Assembly: GCF_001514265.1 (NCBI RefSeq)
Contig: NZ_KQ948988.1
Span: 248,001-312,000 of the forward strand
Direction of reading: 5' to 3'
Source: Streptomyces resistomycificus
GTDB taxonomy: Bacteria > Actinomycetota > Actinomycetes > Streptomycetales > Streptomycetaceae
DNA: 64,000 nt
In this document: positions 34,799-43,715 of the stretch, piece by piece
Layout: every line of letters starts with the position of its first letter
How positions within the stretch are numbered: the first letter of the stretch is position 1
Notes under the pieces: generated by a model
Told to the model about the DNA's origin: nothing
Databases searched by the model: none
Seen by the model: only the letters and a program-made list of their open reading frames with translations
Program-made: the position numbers and the translations under genes

Positions 34799-34860
34799 GG
34801 GGCGCGGGGAACCGCGCGACCAGCCACAGCGGACCCGCAGTCGCCCGAAACAACATCCAG
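34798..34860. repeat. Likely dispersed Streptomyces intergenic repeat element
   Basis: The stretch starting GGGGCGCGGGGAACCGCGCG and continuing with CCAGCCACAG...CCCGCAG resembles a short intergenic sequence that I recall recurring many times in Streptomyces genomes. Only one copy is in this window. It lies at the 3' ends of convergent LysR and phosphotransferase genes, and GCCCGAA/TTCGGGC near its end can pair. Confidence 0.5.
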
Positions 34861-34878
34861 CCCCGAGCCTTCGGGCGC

Positions 34879-35742
34879 TCAGAACGCGTACCACCGCACC
34901 TTCTCGTCCCCGTCCCGCAGCGACGCGACCCGCCGCTCGAACTCCGCCCGCGCCCTCGGGTTGCTCGGCGCGTGCTGGGCCACCCAGGCACAGCTGGCCG
35001 TCTCCCGGGCGCCCCGCAGCACCCCGCACCCCTCCCACTCGCGCACGTCCCAGCCGTACACCTCGGTGAAGGAGCCGTACGCCTCGGCCGGCAGCCCGTA
35101 GCGGTCGTGGGAGAGCGCCATGACGACCAGGTCGTGTTCGCGCAGGTCGGCGGAGAAGGTCTCCAGGTCGACGAGGACCGGCCCGTCGGGGCCGACATGG
35201 ACGTTGCGGGGGAGCGCGTCACCGTGGATCGGTCCCGGCGGCAGATACGGGGTCAACGCGGCCGCGGCCGCCGCGAAGCCGTCGCGGCGCTCGCGCAGGA
35301 ACGCCGCGTCGGCCGGGTCGACCGCGTCGCCCGCCAGACGCAGCCAGCGTTCCACGCCGCCCAGCAGTTCGCGGGGCGGAAGGACGAAGGAGGGCAGCGG
35401 CAGCGCGTGCACCGAGCGGAGCAATTCGGCCAAATCCCGGGGCTCGGCGGGCCGCAGGGGATCGGGCAGCCGGTGCCACACGGTCACCGGGTGGCCCTCG
35501 ACCAGCCGTGCCTCGGGCTCGGCCGCCCGCACCGCCGGCACGCCCGCCTCCTCGAGCCAGGCGGCGATGTCCAGTTCGCGGCGGGCGCGGTCGAGGAGTG
35601 CGGCGTCGCGGCCCACCTTGACGGCCAGGTCACCGGCGGCGAACACCGCGTTCTCGCCCAGGGCGAGCAGCCGCGCGTCGCGCGCCGAGCCGGGCAGGAC
35701 GCCCGCCGCGTCCAGTACCTCCCGCGCCTGTGACTCGTCCAT
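34879..35742 (-). CDS. APH-family phosphotransferase
   Basis: Protein of 287 residues of the aminoglycoside/choline kinase fold with an intact active site: PIHGDALPRNVHV (catalytic Asp, Asn) and VLVDLETFSADLREHDL (metal-binding Asp). N-lobe ALGENAVFAAGDLAVKVGR supplies the ATP-binding Lys. Substrate unknown. ATG start. It is divergent from the ABC transporter operon across 241 bases. Confidence 0.82.
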   Translation of the reverse strand: MDESQAREVLDAAGVLPGSARDARLLALGENAVFAAGDLAVKVGRDAALLDRARRELDIAAWLEEAGVPAVRAAEPEARLVEGHPVTVWHRLPDPLRPAEPRDLAELLRSVHALPLPSFVLPPRELLGGVERWLRLAGDAVDPADAAFLRERRDGFAAAAAALTPYLPPGPIHGDALPRNVHVGPDGPVLVDLETFSADLREHDLVVMALSHDRYGLPAEAYGSFTEVYGWDVREWEGCGVLRGARETASCAWVAQHAPSNPRARAEFERRVASLRDGDEKVRWYAF

Positions 35743-35983
35743 CCGTGCGCCTCCGTGTCCGTCCTCGATGTCCCGGATACGGCGGTTTACCGGGCGCGCG
35801 CTGCCGCACGCGCCGTCGAGTTCCCGCCATCCGTCGGCCAGTCTCGCATTCGTACAGGTCGGGGCGTGTGCGCGGTGCCTTGACGGCGCATACGCCCTTC
35901 ACGACCATGACGGGGGCCCGCCGGGCCCCGGATCGGTACGAGCCACGCCCACGCATCGAGTTCGCGGCAAAGGAGCCGACCAC

Positions 35984-36919
35984 GTGACACGGGTGACCGC
36001 GACGAAGCGGTCGACGCCGGGCGCGCCACGCGCCGGCGGGGGCCGACGGCGGCCGGACCACGGCGCCTGGTTCCTGGTGCTGCCCGCGCTGATCCCGATC
36101 CTGGTGCTGAGCGTGGGCCCCCTGCTCTACGGGATCCTGCTGGCCTTCACCGACTCCCAGTCGGGCCGCACCCGGCCCACGCAGTGGATCGGCGCCCTCA
36201 ACTTCCGGGACCTGCTCCACGACACCCTGTTCTGGGAGTCGTTCCGGATCGGCCTGGTCTGGGCGGTCGGGGTGACGGTCCCGCAGTTCCTGCTGGCGCT
36301 GGGCCTCGCCCTCCTGCTCAACCAGGAACTGAGGCTGCGCTGGCTGGCCCGCGCCCTGGCGATCATCCCGTGGGCCATGCCGGAGGTCGTGGTCGGTGTG
36401 ATGTGGCGGCTCGTCTACAACCCGGACGCGGGCGTCCTCAACGAGACCCTGCGCGACCTCGGCCTCGGCGACGGCCGGGACTGGCTCAGCGGCCTCGGCA
36501 CCGCCCTGCCCGCGGTGATCGTCGTCGGCATCTGGGCGGGGATGCCGACCACCACGGTCGCCCTGCTCGCCGGCCTCCAGAACACCCCCCGCGAACTCCA
36601 CGAGGCCGCCGCCGTGGACGGAGCGGGCGCCTGGCGCCGCTTCAGGACGGTCACCTGGCCGGCGCTCAGACCGGTAGCCCTCGCCATGGTCGCGCTCAAC
36701 CTCATCTGGAACTTCAACTCCTTCGCCCTGGTCTACGTGCTCACCAGCGGCGGCCCCGGCGGCCGCACCCGCCTGCCCATGCTCTTCGCCTACGAAGAGG
36801 CCTTCCGATACGGCCAGTTCGGCTACGCGGCGGCGATGGGCTGCGTGATGGTGGCCGTGATCTCGGTGCTCCTCGCCCTCTTCCTGGTGGGCCGGCTCAG
36901 GGCGGGTGACGACACATGA
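35984..36919 (+). CDS. Carbohydrate ABC transporter permease, MalF-type
   Basis: Inner-membrane permease of 311 residues with six predicted helices and the EAA loop ELHEAAAVDGAGAWRRFRTVTWP near residue 205-227. GTG start with AAAGGAG at 8 bases. First of three overlapping genes for a CUT1-type sugar importer (permease, permease, binding protein). No ATPase gene is present; in Streptomyces the shared MsiK ATPase usually serves such systems. Sugar not predictable. Confidence 0.92.
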   Translation: MTRVTATKRSTPGAPRAGGGRRRPDHGAWFLVLPALIPILVLSVGPLLYGILLAFTDSQSGRTRPTQWIGALNFRDLLHDTLFWESFRIGLVWAVGVTVPQFLLALGLALLLNQELRLRWLARALAIIPWAMPEVVVGVMWRLVYNPDAGVLNETLRDLGLGDGRDWLSGLGTALPAVIVVGIWAGMPTTTVALLAGLQNTPRELHEAAAVDGAGAWRRFRTVTWPALRPVALAMVALNLIWNFNSFALVYVLTSGGPGGRTRLPMLFAYEEAFRYGQFGYAAAMGCVMVAVISVLLALFLVGRLRAGDDT

Positions 36920-37749
36920 GGACCAGCACCACCGGCCGCATCGGCCAGTACGCCGCGCTGCTCGCGTATCTCGTCTTCCTCGCCTTCCCGTTCCTCTGGC
37001 TGCTCTCCACCGCCTTCAAGTCGCCGCGCGAGCTGGGAAGTCCGCACCCCGGCTGGATACCCGAGGACCCCACCCTCGACAACTTCCGGCAGGCGTTCGA
37101 CGAGCAGCCGCTGCTGCGCGCCGCGGGCAACTCCCTGCTCGCCGCGGTCGGCGCCGCCGTGATCGCCGTACTGATCGCGACCCCCCTGGCCTACGTCATG
37201 GCCCGCGGGCGCACCCGGCTGGCGAAGGCGGCGACCGGCTGGGTGGTCGTCAGCCAGGCCTTCCCACTCGTGCTGGTCATCATCCCGCTGTTCCTGGTGC
37301 TCAAGAACCTGCGGATGATCAACTCACTGGCGGGGCTGGTCCTGGTGTACGTCGTGTGGGCGCTGCCGTTCGCGCTGTGGATGCTCGTCGGCTACGTCCG
37401 TGCGGTGCCGGCCGAGCTGGAGGAGGCGGCGGCGGTCGACGGCGCCGGCAGGCTGCGGACCCTGGTGTCGGTGACCGCGCCGCTGCTTGTGCCGGGGATC
37501 GTGGCGACGGGGTTGTTCGCGTTCATCACGGCGTGGAACGAGTTCTTCTTCGCGCTGGTGCTGCTGAAGACGCCGGAGAAGCAGACCCTGCCGGTCGTCC
37601 TCACCCACTTCATCGGCGCGGAGGGCGTCGCCGACCTCGGCCCCCTGGCCGCGGCGGCCTTCCTCGCCACCCTTCCCTCACTGGTCGTCTTCGCGGTCAT
37701 CCAACGGCGGATCACGGGCGGCATGCTCACCGGGGCGGTGAAGAGCTGA
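36916..37749 (+). CDS. Carbohydrate ABC transporter permease, MalG-type
   Basis: Second permease, 277 residues, six helices, EAA loop ELEEAAAVDGAGRLRTLVSV near residues 170-190 and the ITAWNEFFFALVLL region typical of MalG. ATG lies within the stop of the first permease (ATGA), and its own stop overlaps the start of the binding-protein gene by one base (TGATG). Translationally coupled. Confidence 0.93.
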   Translation: MRTSTTGRIGQYAALLAYLVFLAFPFLWLLSTAFKSPRELGSPHPGWIPEDPTLDNFRQAFDEQPLLRAAGNSLLAAVGAAVIAVLIATPLAYVMARGRTRLAKAATGWVVVSQAFPLVLVIIPLFLVLKNLRMINSLAGLVLVYVVWALPFALWMLVGYVRAVPAELEEAAAVDGAGRLRTLVSVTAPLLVPGIVATGLFAFITAWNEFFFALVLLKTPEKQTLPVVLTHFIGAEGVADLGPLAAAAFLATLPSLVVFAVIQRRITGGMLTGAVKS

Positions 37750-39035
37750 TGCGGAACAAAGTCGTGGGCGCGCTCGTCCTCGCCGTGGCCCTGGTGCTCG
37801 CCGGCTGCACCGACGGCGGCGGCGCCTTTGGCGACGGCCGGGTCACCCTCCGCTTCCAGTCCCTGGCCTGGCAGGAGGAGTCCGTCGAGGTCAACCAGGA
37901 ACTGGTGAAGGAGTGGAACGCCAGCCATCCCGACGTCAAGGTCGAGTACGTACAGGGTAGTTGGGACGGCGTCCACGACCAGCTCCTCACCTCCTTCGAG
38001 GGCGGCGAGGCCCCGGACATCATCCACGACGCCTCCGACGACCTCGCGGACTTCGCCTACGGCGGCTACCTCGCCGACCTGACCGATCTGCTGCCCGCCC
38101 GCCTCAGGTCCGACATCCCCCAGCGCAGCTGGGACGCCGCCACCTTCGGCGACGGCGTCTACGGCGTGCCCTTCCTCCAGGAGCCGCGCGTACTCATCGC
38201 CAACGCCACCTGGCTGGAGGAGTCCGGCGTACGCGTCCCGACCCCCGAACAGCCCTGGACCTGGCCGGAGTTCCGGCAGATCACCGATCAGCTCAGCGGG
38301 GACGGCACCTACGGAGTGGCCTGGCCGCTCAAGGAACCCGTCTCCGCGAGCCTCAACCTGTCACTGTCAACCGGCGGACAGCTCTTCCACCGGGGTACGG
38401 ACGGCAAGGTCACCATCCGCTTCGAGGGCGCCGACCAGGTCGTGCCGCGCACCATCCACGACCAGGCCAACACCGACCGCAGCGCCTCGCCCACCACCCT
38501 CGGCAGCGGCGGCTCGGACACCCTGCCCGGGTTCTTCGGGGGCAGGTACGCCATGGTGCCGCTCGGGTTCTCCTACCGTCAGCAGATCGCCCAGCAGGCA
38601 CCGAAGGGGTTCCGGTGGCAGGTACTGCCCGCCCCCGCCGGCGCCGACGGGCTCACCCAGGGCGTCAGCCCGCAGACCCTGTCCGTCGCCGAGGACAGCC
38701 CGCACAAGAAGGAGGCCGTCGCGTTCCTCGACTTCCTGCTCAGGCCGCGGAACATGGTCCGGCTCGCGCTGGGCGACTGGATGCTGCCCACCGGCACCCA
38801 GGCTCTGAAGGACCCCGCCCTGCACACCGCGAGGGACGGATGGGCCACGGGCACCGCCCTCGCCGCGCATCTGCGCCCGGCGCCCGCGCAGTCCGTGCGC
38901 GGCTATCCCGAGTGGAAGGACAAGGTCGCCACCCCCGCGTTCCAGGAGTACTACAGCGGGGCGATCGGGCTCGGTGAGCTGCGCGAACGACTGGAAAAGG
39001 ACGGCAACCTCGTCCTGGCCCGTTACCAGCGCTGA
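37749..39035 (+). CDS. Extracellular sugar-binding lipoprotein of the ABC transporter
   Basis: Solute-binding protein of 428 residues (SBP family 1). Lipoprotein signal with lipobox LAGC (Cys about 20). The mature protein has the family landmarks EWNASHPDVKVEYVQGSW, GGEAPDIIHDASDDLADFAY and a C-terminal YYSGAIGLGELRERLEKDGN. It comes after the permeases, whereas the binding protein usually comes first, so expression may be limited relative to typical systems unless there is an internal promoter. Confidence 0.92.
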   Translation: MRNKVVGALVLAVALVLAGCTDGGGAFGDGRVTLRFQSLAWQEESVEVNQELVKEWNASHPDVKVEYVQGSWDGVHDQLLTSFEGGEAPDIIHDASDDLADFAYGGYLADLTDLLPARLRSDIPQRSWDAATFGDGVYGVPFLQEPRVLIANATWLEESGVRVPTPEQPWTWPEFRQITDQLSGDGTYGVAWPLKEPVSASLNLSLSTGGQLFHRGTDGKVTIRFEGADQVVPRTIHDQANTDRSASPTTLGSGGSDTLPGFFGGRYAMVPLGFSYRQQIAQQAPKGFRWQVLPAPAGADGLTQGVSPQTLSVAEDSPHKKEAVAFLDFLLRPRNMVRLALGDWMLPTGTQALKDPALHTARDGWATGTALAAHLRPAPAQSVRGYPEWKDKVATPAFQEYYSGAIGLGELRERLEKDGNLVLARYQR

Positions 39036-39112
39036 GGGCCGGCCGCAGGGAGAAAACCCGTTGCCCGCCGCTCGGCGGTCCGCCTAACGTCCCCTCCGTG
39101 GGACCCAACGCG

Positions 39113-39208
39113 ATGAACATCTCCGGTCACGGCCGGGGCTGCACGCACGCCATCCGGACGCGCCGCCGCCCCGGTGCCCTGACCGGCCCGGGGGACACCG
39201 CCCGCTGA
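39113..39208 (+). CDS. Candidate attenuator leader peptide of lrm
   Basis: A 31-residue ORF (ATG to TGA), beginning [20 protein letters not shown]. Its Arg-Thr-Arg and following Arg-Arg match the Arg/Lys-x-Arg/Lys motif known to stall macrolide-bound ribosomes. The stop codon lies in the left arm of a 7-bp hairpin, so a ribosome paused at the RTR motif would change folding downstream. No strong ribosome site is visible, although the ORF could be read from a short leader. Confidence 0.45.
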   Translation: MNISGHGRGCTHAIRTRRRPGALTGPGDTAR

Positions 39209-39222
39209 CGCCCGCGCGTCAG
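39205..39222 (+). promoter_or_regulatory. Hairpin overlapping the leader-peptide stop
   Basis: CTGACGC pairs perfectly with GCGTCAG around CCGC, followed by GGGG. It may act as a terminator-like or anti-folding element in lrm attenuation. Confidence 0.45.
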
Positions 39223-39357
39223 GGGCCGCCCCCGCACCGACGTACGCCGTGAAGCGCGCTCGGCACCGCCGTGCGCCCGCTCGGCGTGCCGTCCTCCTGT
39301 CTCCGGTCGGGGCCTTCGTCTGCCCGTATCCCTCACGGACGACAAGGACCGCAGGCC

Positions 39358-40134
39358 ATGGCCCGCCCCACCCACGTTTCCCGCGCGCTTTCGCAGAACT
39401 TCCTCGCCGACCGCGCCGCCGCCCGCCTGGCCCGACTGGCCGCACCGCACCCACGGCAGGTGCCGCTGCTGCTCGAAGTCGGCGCGGGCAAAGGCGCGTT
39501 GACCGAGCTGCTCGCACCCCGCTGCGAACGGCTGCACGCCTACGAGATCGACCCGCGGCTGACTCCCGCACTGCGCGCCCGCTTCACCGACCGGCCCCAT
39601 GTGCGCGTCCTCGACGGCGACTTCCTCGACGCGCGCCCACCGCACACGCCGTTCTCCGTCGCCGGCAACGTGCCCTTCTCCCGAACCGCCGCCATCGTCG
39701 ACTGGTGTCTGCGGGCCCCCGCGCTCACGGACGCCACGCTCCTCACCCAGCTCGAGTACGCCCGCAAGCGCACCGGGGACTACGGGAGCTGGACCCTCCT
39801 GACGGTCCGCAGCTGGCCCCGCCACGAGTGGCGCCTGGTGGGCCGGGTCGGCCGGCGCAGCTTCCGGCCCGTGCCCCGCGTGGACGCCGGGATCATCCGC
39901 GTCGAACGCCGCCGTACGCCGCTGCTCGACGCCGCCGGGTACCGGAGCTGGCGACACCTCGTGGAGCTGGGGTTCTCGGGCGTGGGCGGCTCGCTGCACG
40001 CGTCACTGTGCCGCGCGCACCCCAGGCGCCGGGTGGACGCGGCCTTCCGTGCCGCGCGCCTGGATCCGGGCGTGCTCGTCGGCGAGGTGGCGCCCCAGCG
40101 GTGGCTGCGGCTGTTCGAGGTGCTGGTGCCGTGA
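39358..40134 (+). CDS. lrm: Erm-family 23S rRNA adenine N6-methyltransferase (lincosamide/macrolide resistance)
   Basis: Methyltransferase of 258 residues that modifies A2058 of 23S rRNA, giving lincomycin and macrolide resistance. Motifs: [17 protein letters not shown] at the N-terminus, SAM-binding [14 protein letters not shown] (39-52), YEIDPRL and the catalytic NVPF at residues 104-107. ATG with AAGGACC upstream. The partner mgt follows after 59 bases, the arrangement of the characterised S. lividans lrm-mgt pair, which is why I prefer Erm over the KsgA dimethylase. Preceded by a leader-peptide region. Confidence 0.92.
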   Translation: MARPTHVSRALSQNFLADRAAARLARLAAPHPRQVPLLLEVGAGKGALTELLAPRCERLHAYEIDPRLTPALRARFTDRPHVRVLDGDFLDARPPHTPFSVAGNVPFSRTAAIVDWCLRAPALTDATLLTQLEYARKRTGDYGSWTLLTVRSWPRHEWRLVGRVGRRSFRPVPRVDAGIIRVERRRTPLLDAAGYRSWRHLVELGFSGVGGSLHASLCRAHPRRRVDAAFRAARLDPGVLVGEVAPQRWLRLFEVLVP

Positions 40135-40156
40135 GCGTCGTCCCCGACCCCATCGG

Positions 40157-40186
40157 TTGCACGAGACGTCTCGTCTCGCCTAAGGT
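40157..40186 (+). promoter_or_regulatory. mgt promoter with palindromic operator; leaderless transcript likely
   Basis: TTGCAC (40157-40162), an 18-bp spacer and TAAGGT (40181-40186) form a promoter whose predicted start point coincides with the mgt ATG at 40194. No ribosome site exists. The perfect 12-bp palindrome CGAGACGTCTCG (40162-40173) sits in the spacer, so a repressor could control mgt separately from lrm. Confidence 0.6.
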
Positions 40187-40193
40187 CGACGAC

Positions 40194-41396
40194 ATGACCA
40201 GTCGCTCGCACATCGCCATGTTCTCCATCGCCGCCCACGGGCACGTGAACCCGAGCCTCGAGGTGATCCGCGAGCTCGTCGCGCGCGGGCACCGGGTGAC
40301 GTACGCGATTCCGCCCGTCTTCGCCGGGAAGGTCGCCGAGGCCGGCGCCGAGGTGAAGCTCTGGAACTCCACCCTGCCCTCGCCCGACGACGACCCACAG
40401 GCATGGGGCACGACCCTGCTGGACAACGTGGAGCCGTTCCTGGCCGACGCGATCCAGGCGCTCCCGCAGCTGATCGAGGCGTACGAAGGGGACGAGCCCG
40501 ACCTCGTGCTGCACGACATCACCTCCTACCCGGCCCGCGTCCTGGCCCACCGCTGGGGCGTGCCCGCGGTCTCCCTGTCGCCGAACCTCGTCGCCTGGGA
40601 GGGCTACGAGAAGGAGGTGGCCGAGCCGATGTGGGCGGAGCCGAAGCGGACCGAGCGCGGGCGGGCCTACTACGCCCGCTTCCACGCCTGGCTGGAGGAG
40701 AACGGCGTCACCCTGCACCCGGACGACTTCGTGGGCCGCCCCGCCCGCTGTCTCGTCCTGATCCCGAAGGCGCTGCAGCCCAACGCCGACCGGGTGGACG
40801 AGGGCGTGTACTCCTTCGTGGGCGCCTGCCAGGGTGACCGCGGCGCGGAGGGGGAGTGGCGGCGGCCCGCCGGCGCCGAGAAGGTCGCCCTGGTCTCGCT
40901 CGGGTCCTCCTTCACCAAGCAGCCGGACTTCTACCGGGAGTGCGTCAGGGCGTTCGGCGAGCTGCCGGGCTGGCACCTGGTGCTCCAGATCGGCAGGCAC
41001 GTCGACCCGGCCGACCTGGGGGACGTACCGGAGAACGTCGAAGTGCGCTCCTGGGTACCCCAGTTGGCGATCCTCAAGGAGGCCGATCTGTTCGTCACGC
41101 ACGCCGGCGCGGGCGGCAGCCAGGAGGGTCTGGCCACGGCCACGCCGATGATCGCCGTACCGCAGGCCGTGGACCAGTTCGGCAACGCGGACATGCTCCA
41201 GGGGCTCGGTGTCGCCCGCCGCCTCGACACCGAGGAGGCGACCGCCGAGGCCCTCAGGGCGGCCGCCCTCGCTCTCGTCGACGACCCCGAAGTGGCCCGT
41301 CGGGCGCGGGACATCCAGGCTCAGATGGCGGGGGAGGGCGGCACGCGCCGGGCGGCCGACCTGATCGAGGCCGAGCTGCCGGTACGGCAGGCGTAG
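40194..41396 (+). CDS. mgt: Macrolide glycosyltransferase Mgt (MGT family, GT1)
   Basis: UDP-glucose-dependent glycosyltransferase of 400 residues that inactivates macrolides by glycosylating the desosamine 2'-hydroxyl. The N-terminal acceptor domain starts [20 protein letters not shown] with the catalytic His of AHGHVNP (about residue 16). The C-terminal donor domain contains [24 protein letters not shown] and the [21 protein letters not shown] signature, both typical of OleD/Mgt. ATG at 40194 lies at the predicted transcription start. The gene ends in a strong terminator. Works with lrm as a resistance pair. Confidence 0.93.
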   Translation: MTSRSHIAMFSIAAHGHVNPSLEVIRELVARGHRVTYAIPPVFAGKVAEAGAEVKLWNSTLPSPDDDPQAWGTTLLDNVEPFLADAIQALPQLIEAYEGDEPDLVLHDITSYPARVLAHRWGVPAVSLSPNLVAWEGYEKEVAEPMWAEPKRTERGRAYYARFHAWLEENGVTLHPDDFVGRPARCLVLIPKALQPNADRVDEGVYSFVGACQGDRGAEGEWRRPAGAEKVALVSLGSSFTKQPDFYRECVRAFGELPGWHLVLQIGRHVDPADLGDVPENVEVRSWVPQLAILKEADLFVTHAGAGGSQEGLATATPMIAVPQAVDQFGNADMLQGLGVARRLDTEEATAEALRAAALALVDDPEVARRARDIQAQMAGEGGTRRAADLIEAELPVRQA

Positions 41397-41414
41397 CGGC
41401 AGCGGGGCACACAA

Positions 41415-41451
41415 GAGGGCCCGTTGGCTCCCCGGTAGCCAACGGGCCCTC
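41415..41451. terminator. Bidirectional terminator between mgt and the MMPL gene
   Basis: Perfect 15-bp stem (GAGGGCCCGTTGGCT and its complement) with loop CCCCGGT between convergent genes. Confidence 0.85.
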
Positions 41452-41465
41452 CGTCACAAGGCGGT

Positions 41466-43715
41466 TCAGACCCCCAGGCGCTCACCCTCGTCGTCCCGCA
41501 CCACGGGCCGCGCCACGGCGTCCGCCGACTCGTCGTGGGTCAGGTCCGGCAGCCGGTGCAGCCACTTCGGCAGGTACCAGTTGCGCTCGCCGAGCAGGGC
41601 CATCACCGCGGGGAGCAGCACACCCCGGATGATCGTCGCGTCGATGAGCACCGCGGCCGCGAGACCGACACCCATCTGCTTCATGGACTGCATGGACAGG
41701 GTGCCGAAGATGGCGAACACGGCGACCATGATGACCGCGGCGCTGGTGACGACCCCGGCCGTGGTGACCACGCCGTGCTGGATCGCGTCCTTCGTCGTAC
41801 GGCCGCGCAGCCGCGCCTCGCGGATCCGCGAGACCACGAACACGTGGTAGTCCATCGACAGGCCGAACAGGATCACGAAGAGGAACAGCGGCAGCCAGGT
41901 GATGATGGCGCCGACGCCCTCCGCACCCACCAGGGACGCGCCCCAGCCGTGCTGGAAGACGGCCACGAGGATGCCGTAGGCCGCGCCCACCGACAGCAGG
42001 TTCAGCACGATCGAGGTGATCGCGATCGTCAGCGAGCGGAACGACAGCAGCATCAGCGCGAAGGCGAAGACCACCACGAACGCGAACACCGGGACCACCG
42101 CTCCGGCGAGCTGGTCGTTGAAGTCCTGCGACCCGGCGACCTGCCCGGTGACCGGTGCCTCCAGGCCGTCGACCTTGCCGAGCGTGGCCGGACGCACCTC
42201 GTCACGCAGCTTGTCCAGGCTCGCGCCCGCCTTGTCCAGGTCGGAGCCGCCGACCAGCGGGACGTACACGAAGGCGATGTTCTGCTGGTCGTGCAGCTTG
42301 ATCTCGACCGGGCCGCGCGAGGCACCCGAGGCGACCGCCTCCTGCTTGAAGTCGGCCAGCGCCGCCCGTACTTCCGGAGCGTTGATGTCGTCGGCCCTCA
42401 CGACCACCTCGGCCGGCTCGGAGCCGCCCGGGAAGGCCTCGTTGACCCGGTTGTAGGTCTGCACGATGGGCAGCGAGTCGCCGAACTCCTGGTCCAGCGT
42501 GAGGTTCTGGGTCTTCATGCCGAGCGCGGGAGCCGCGATCGCGAGCAGCGCGCCGGCCGCCACCACGACGGAGATGACGGGCCGGGCGAGCACGCCCTTC
42601 AGTACGGCCGTCCAGAACCGGCTTTCGCCGTTGCCGTTGCGGCGCCGACGGCCCAGGAACGGAATGCGGCCCTTCTCGACCCGCCCGCCCAGCAGCGACA
42701 GCAGCGCGGGCAGCACGGTCACGGAACCGACCATGGCCACGGCCACCACCATCAGCGAGGCCAGGCCCATCGCCTCGAACTCGGCGAGCCCGGTGAACAG
42801 CATGCCAGCCATCGCCACGCACACCGTGACACCCGAGACGATGATCGCGCGGCCGCTGGTCGCGGCGGCGATCCTCAGGGCCGTCTGGGCATCCCGTCCG
42901 GCCTCCCGCTCCTCCCGCTCCCGGCGCAGGTAGAACAGGCAGTAGTCGACGCCGACGGCCAGACCGACCAGCAGCATCACCGAGTTGGCGGCGTCGGTCA
43001 TCGGCTGGAAGTGGCTGACGATGCCCATGAGGCCCATCGTCGCGATGATCGCGGTGAGCGCCAGCGCCACCGGCAGCAGCGCCGCCACCAGAGCGCCGAA
43101 GGCGATGAGCAGAATGCCGAGGGCCACCGGCACCGCGGAGTACTCGGCCTTCTTGAAGTCGTCCCCGAACGCGTCGTCGAACGTCTTCATCATGCTGGCC
43201 CCGCCGATCTCCTCGATCCGCAGCGACCCGTGCTCCTTCTGCACCGCCTCGACGGCCTTCAGTACCGGCTCGACCCGCTCACCCGCGGTCTCCGCGTCGC
43301 CGCGCATGTCGAACTGCACCAGCGCGCTGCGGCCGTCCTTGGAGATGGTTTGCGTGTCGTACGGCGAGGTGACGTCCGTGACCTTGCCGGTCCCCTCGAC
43401 CGCCTCGACGACCGCCGTGACGGCGGCGCGGAAGTCGGCGTCCGTGGCCTTGAGGCCGCCGTCCTTCGACTGGATCAGTACGGTCTCGCCGGCCGGCTCG
43501 TCGATCCCGGCGTCCTCGATGATCTTGGCGGCGGTGTGGGTCTCGCCCTTCAGCTGGTCGCTGTCCTTGACGTCGACCCGGCCGGCCGCGGAACCGAGCC
43601 CCATCGCCAGGACGACGAACAGCACCCAGATGCCGACGGCAGCCCATCGGTGTCGGGCACTCCACCCGCCCGCCCGGGCGGCCAGACCCCGCACCCGTGT
43701 ATCTCCGTTCCCCAT
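41466..43715 (-). CDS. MMPL-family (RND-type) membrane transporter
   Basis: Transporter of 749 residues with the MMPL/RND plan: first helix (WAAVGIWVLFVVLAMGLGS), an extracytoplasmic domain (DSDQLKGETHTAAKIIEDAG...), a block of five helices with GLAVGVDYCLFYLRREREER, a second extracytoplasmic domain and a second block containing FGLSMDYHVFVVSRIREA. The VDYCLF and MDYHVF phrases carry the Asp-Tyr pairs used in proton coupling. ATG at 43715 begins MGNGDTRVRG and has a GGGGG site upstream. Substrate (lipid or drug) unknown. Confidence 0.92.
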   Translation of the reverse strand: MGNGDTRVRGLAARAGGWSARHRWAAVGIWVLFVVLAMGLGSAAGRVDVKDSDQLKGETHTAAKIIEDAGIDEPAGETVLIQSKDGGLKATDADFRAAVTAVVEAVEGTGKVTDVTSPYDTQTISKDGRSALVQFDMRGDAETAGERVEPVLKAVEAVQKEHGSLRIEEIGGASMMKTFDDAFGDDFKKAEYSAVPVALGILLIAFGALVAALLPVALALTAIIATMGLMGIVSHFQPMTDAANSVMLLVGLAVGVDYCLFYLRREREEREAGRDAQTALRIAAATSGRAIIVSGVTVCVAMAGMLFTGLAEFEAMGLASLMVVAVAMVGSVTVLPALLSLLGGRVEKGRIPFLGRRRRNGNGESRFWTAVLKGVLARPVISVVVAAGALLAIAAPALGMKTQNLTLDQEFGDSLPIVQTYNRVNEAFPGGSEPAEVVVRADDINAPEVRAALADFKQEAVASGASRGPVEIKLHDQQNIAFVYVPLVGGSDLDKAGASLDKLRDEVRPATLGKVDGLEAPVTGQVAGSQDFNDQLAGAVVPVFAFVVVFAFALMLLSFRSLTIAITSIVLNLLSVGAAYGILVAVFQHGWGASLVGAEGVGAIITWLPLFLFVILFGLSMDYHVFVVSRIREARLRGRTTKDAIQHGVVTTAGVVTSAAVIMVAVFAIFGTLSMQSMKQMGVGLAAAVLIDATIIRGVLLPAVMALLGERNWYLPKWLHRLPDLTHDESADAVARPVVRDDEGERLGV

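Larger units (their letters stand above)
39036..39357. promoter_or_regulatory. Leader region of the lrm resistance gene
   Basis: A 322-bp stretch holding a candidate 31-codon leader peptide (39113-39208), an immediately overlapping hairpin (39205-39222) and a long GC-rich untranslated part before lrm. This layout suits inducible attenuation. The resistance of S. lividans lrm-mgt is reported as inducible. Confidence 0.5.

Noticed and set aside
39358..40134. KsgA (16S rRNA dimethyltransferase) for the methylase
   Set aside because: Directly followed by a macrolide glycosyltransferase and preceded by a leader-peptide region; the divergent, Arg-rich C-terminus and NVPF motif fit Erm better.
35984..41396. 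A sugar transporter plus glycosyltransferase plus methylase as one biosynthetic cluster
   Set aside because: The ABC operon and the lrm-mgt pair are separated by a leader region, and lrm-mgt is a known self-contained resistance pair; no biosynthetic genes are present.
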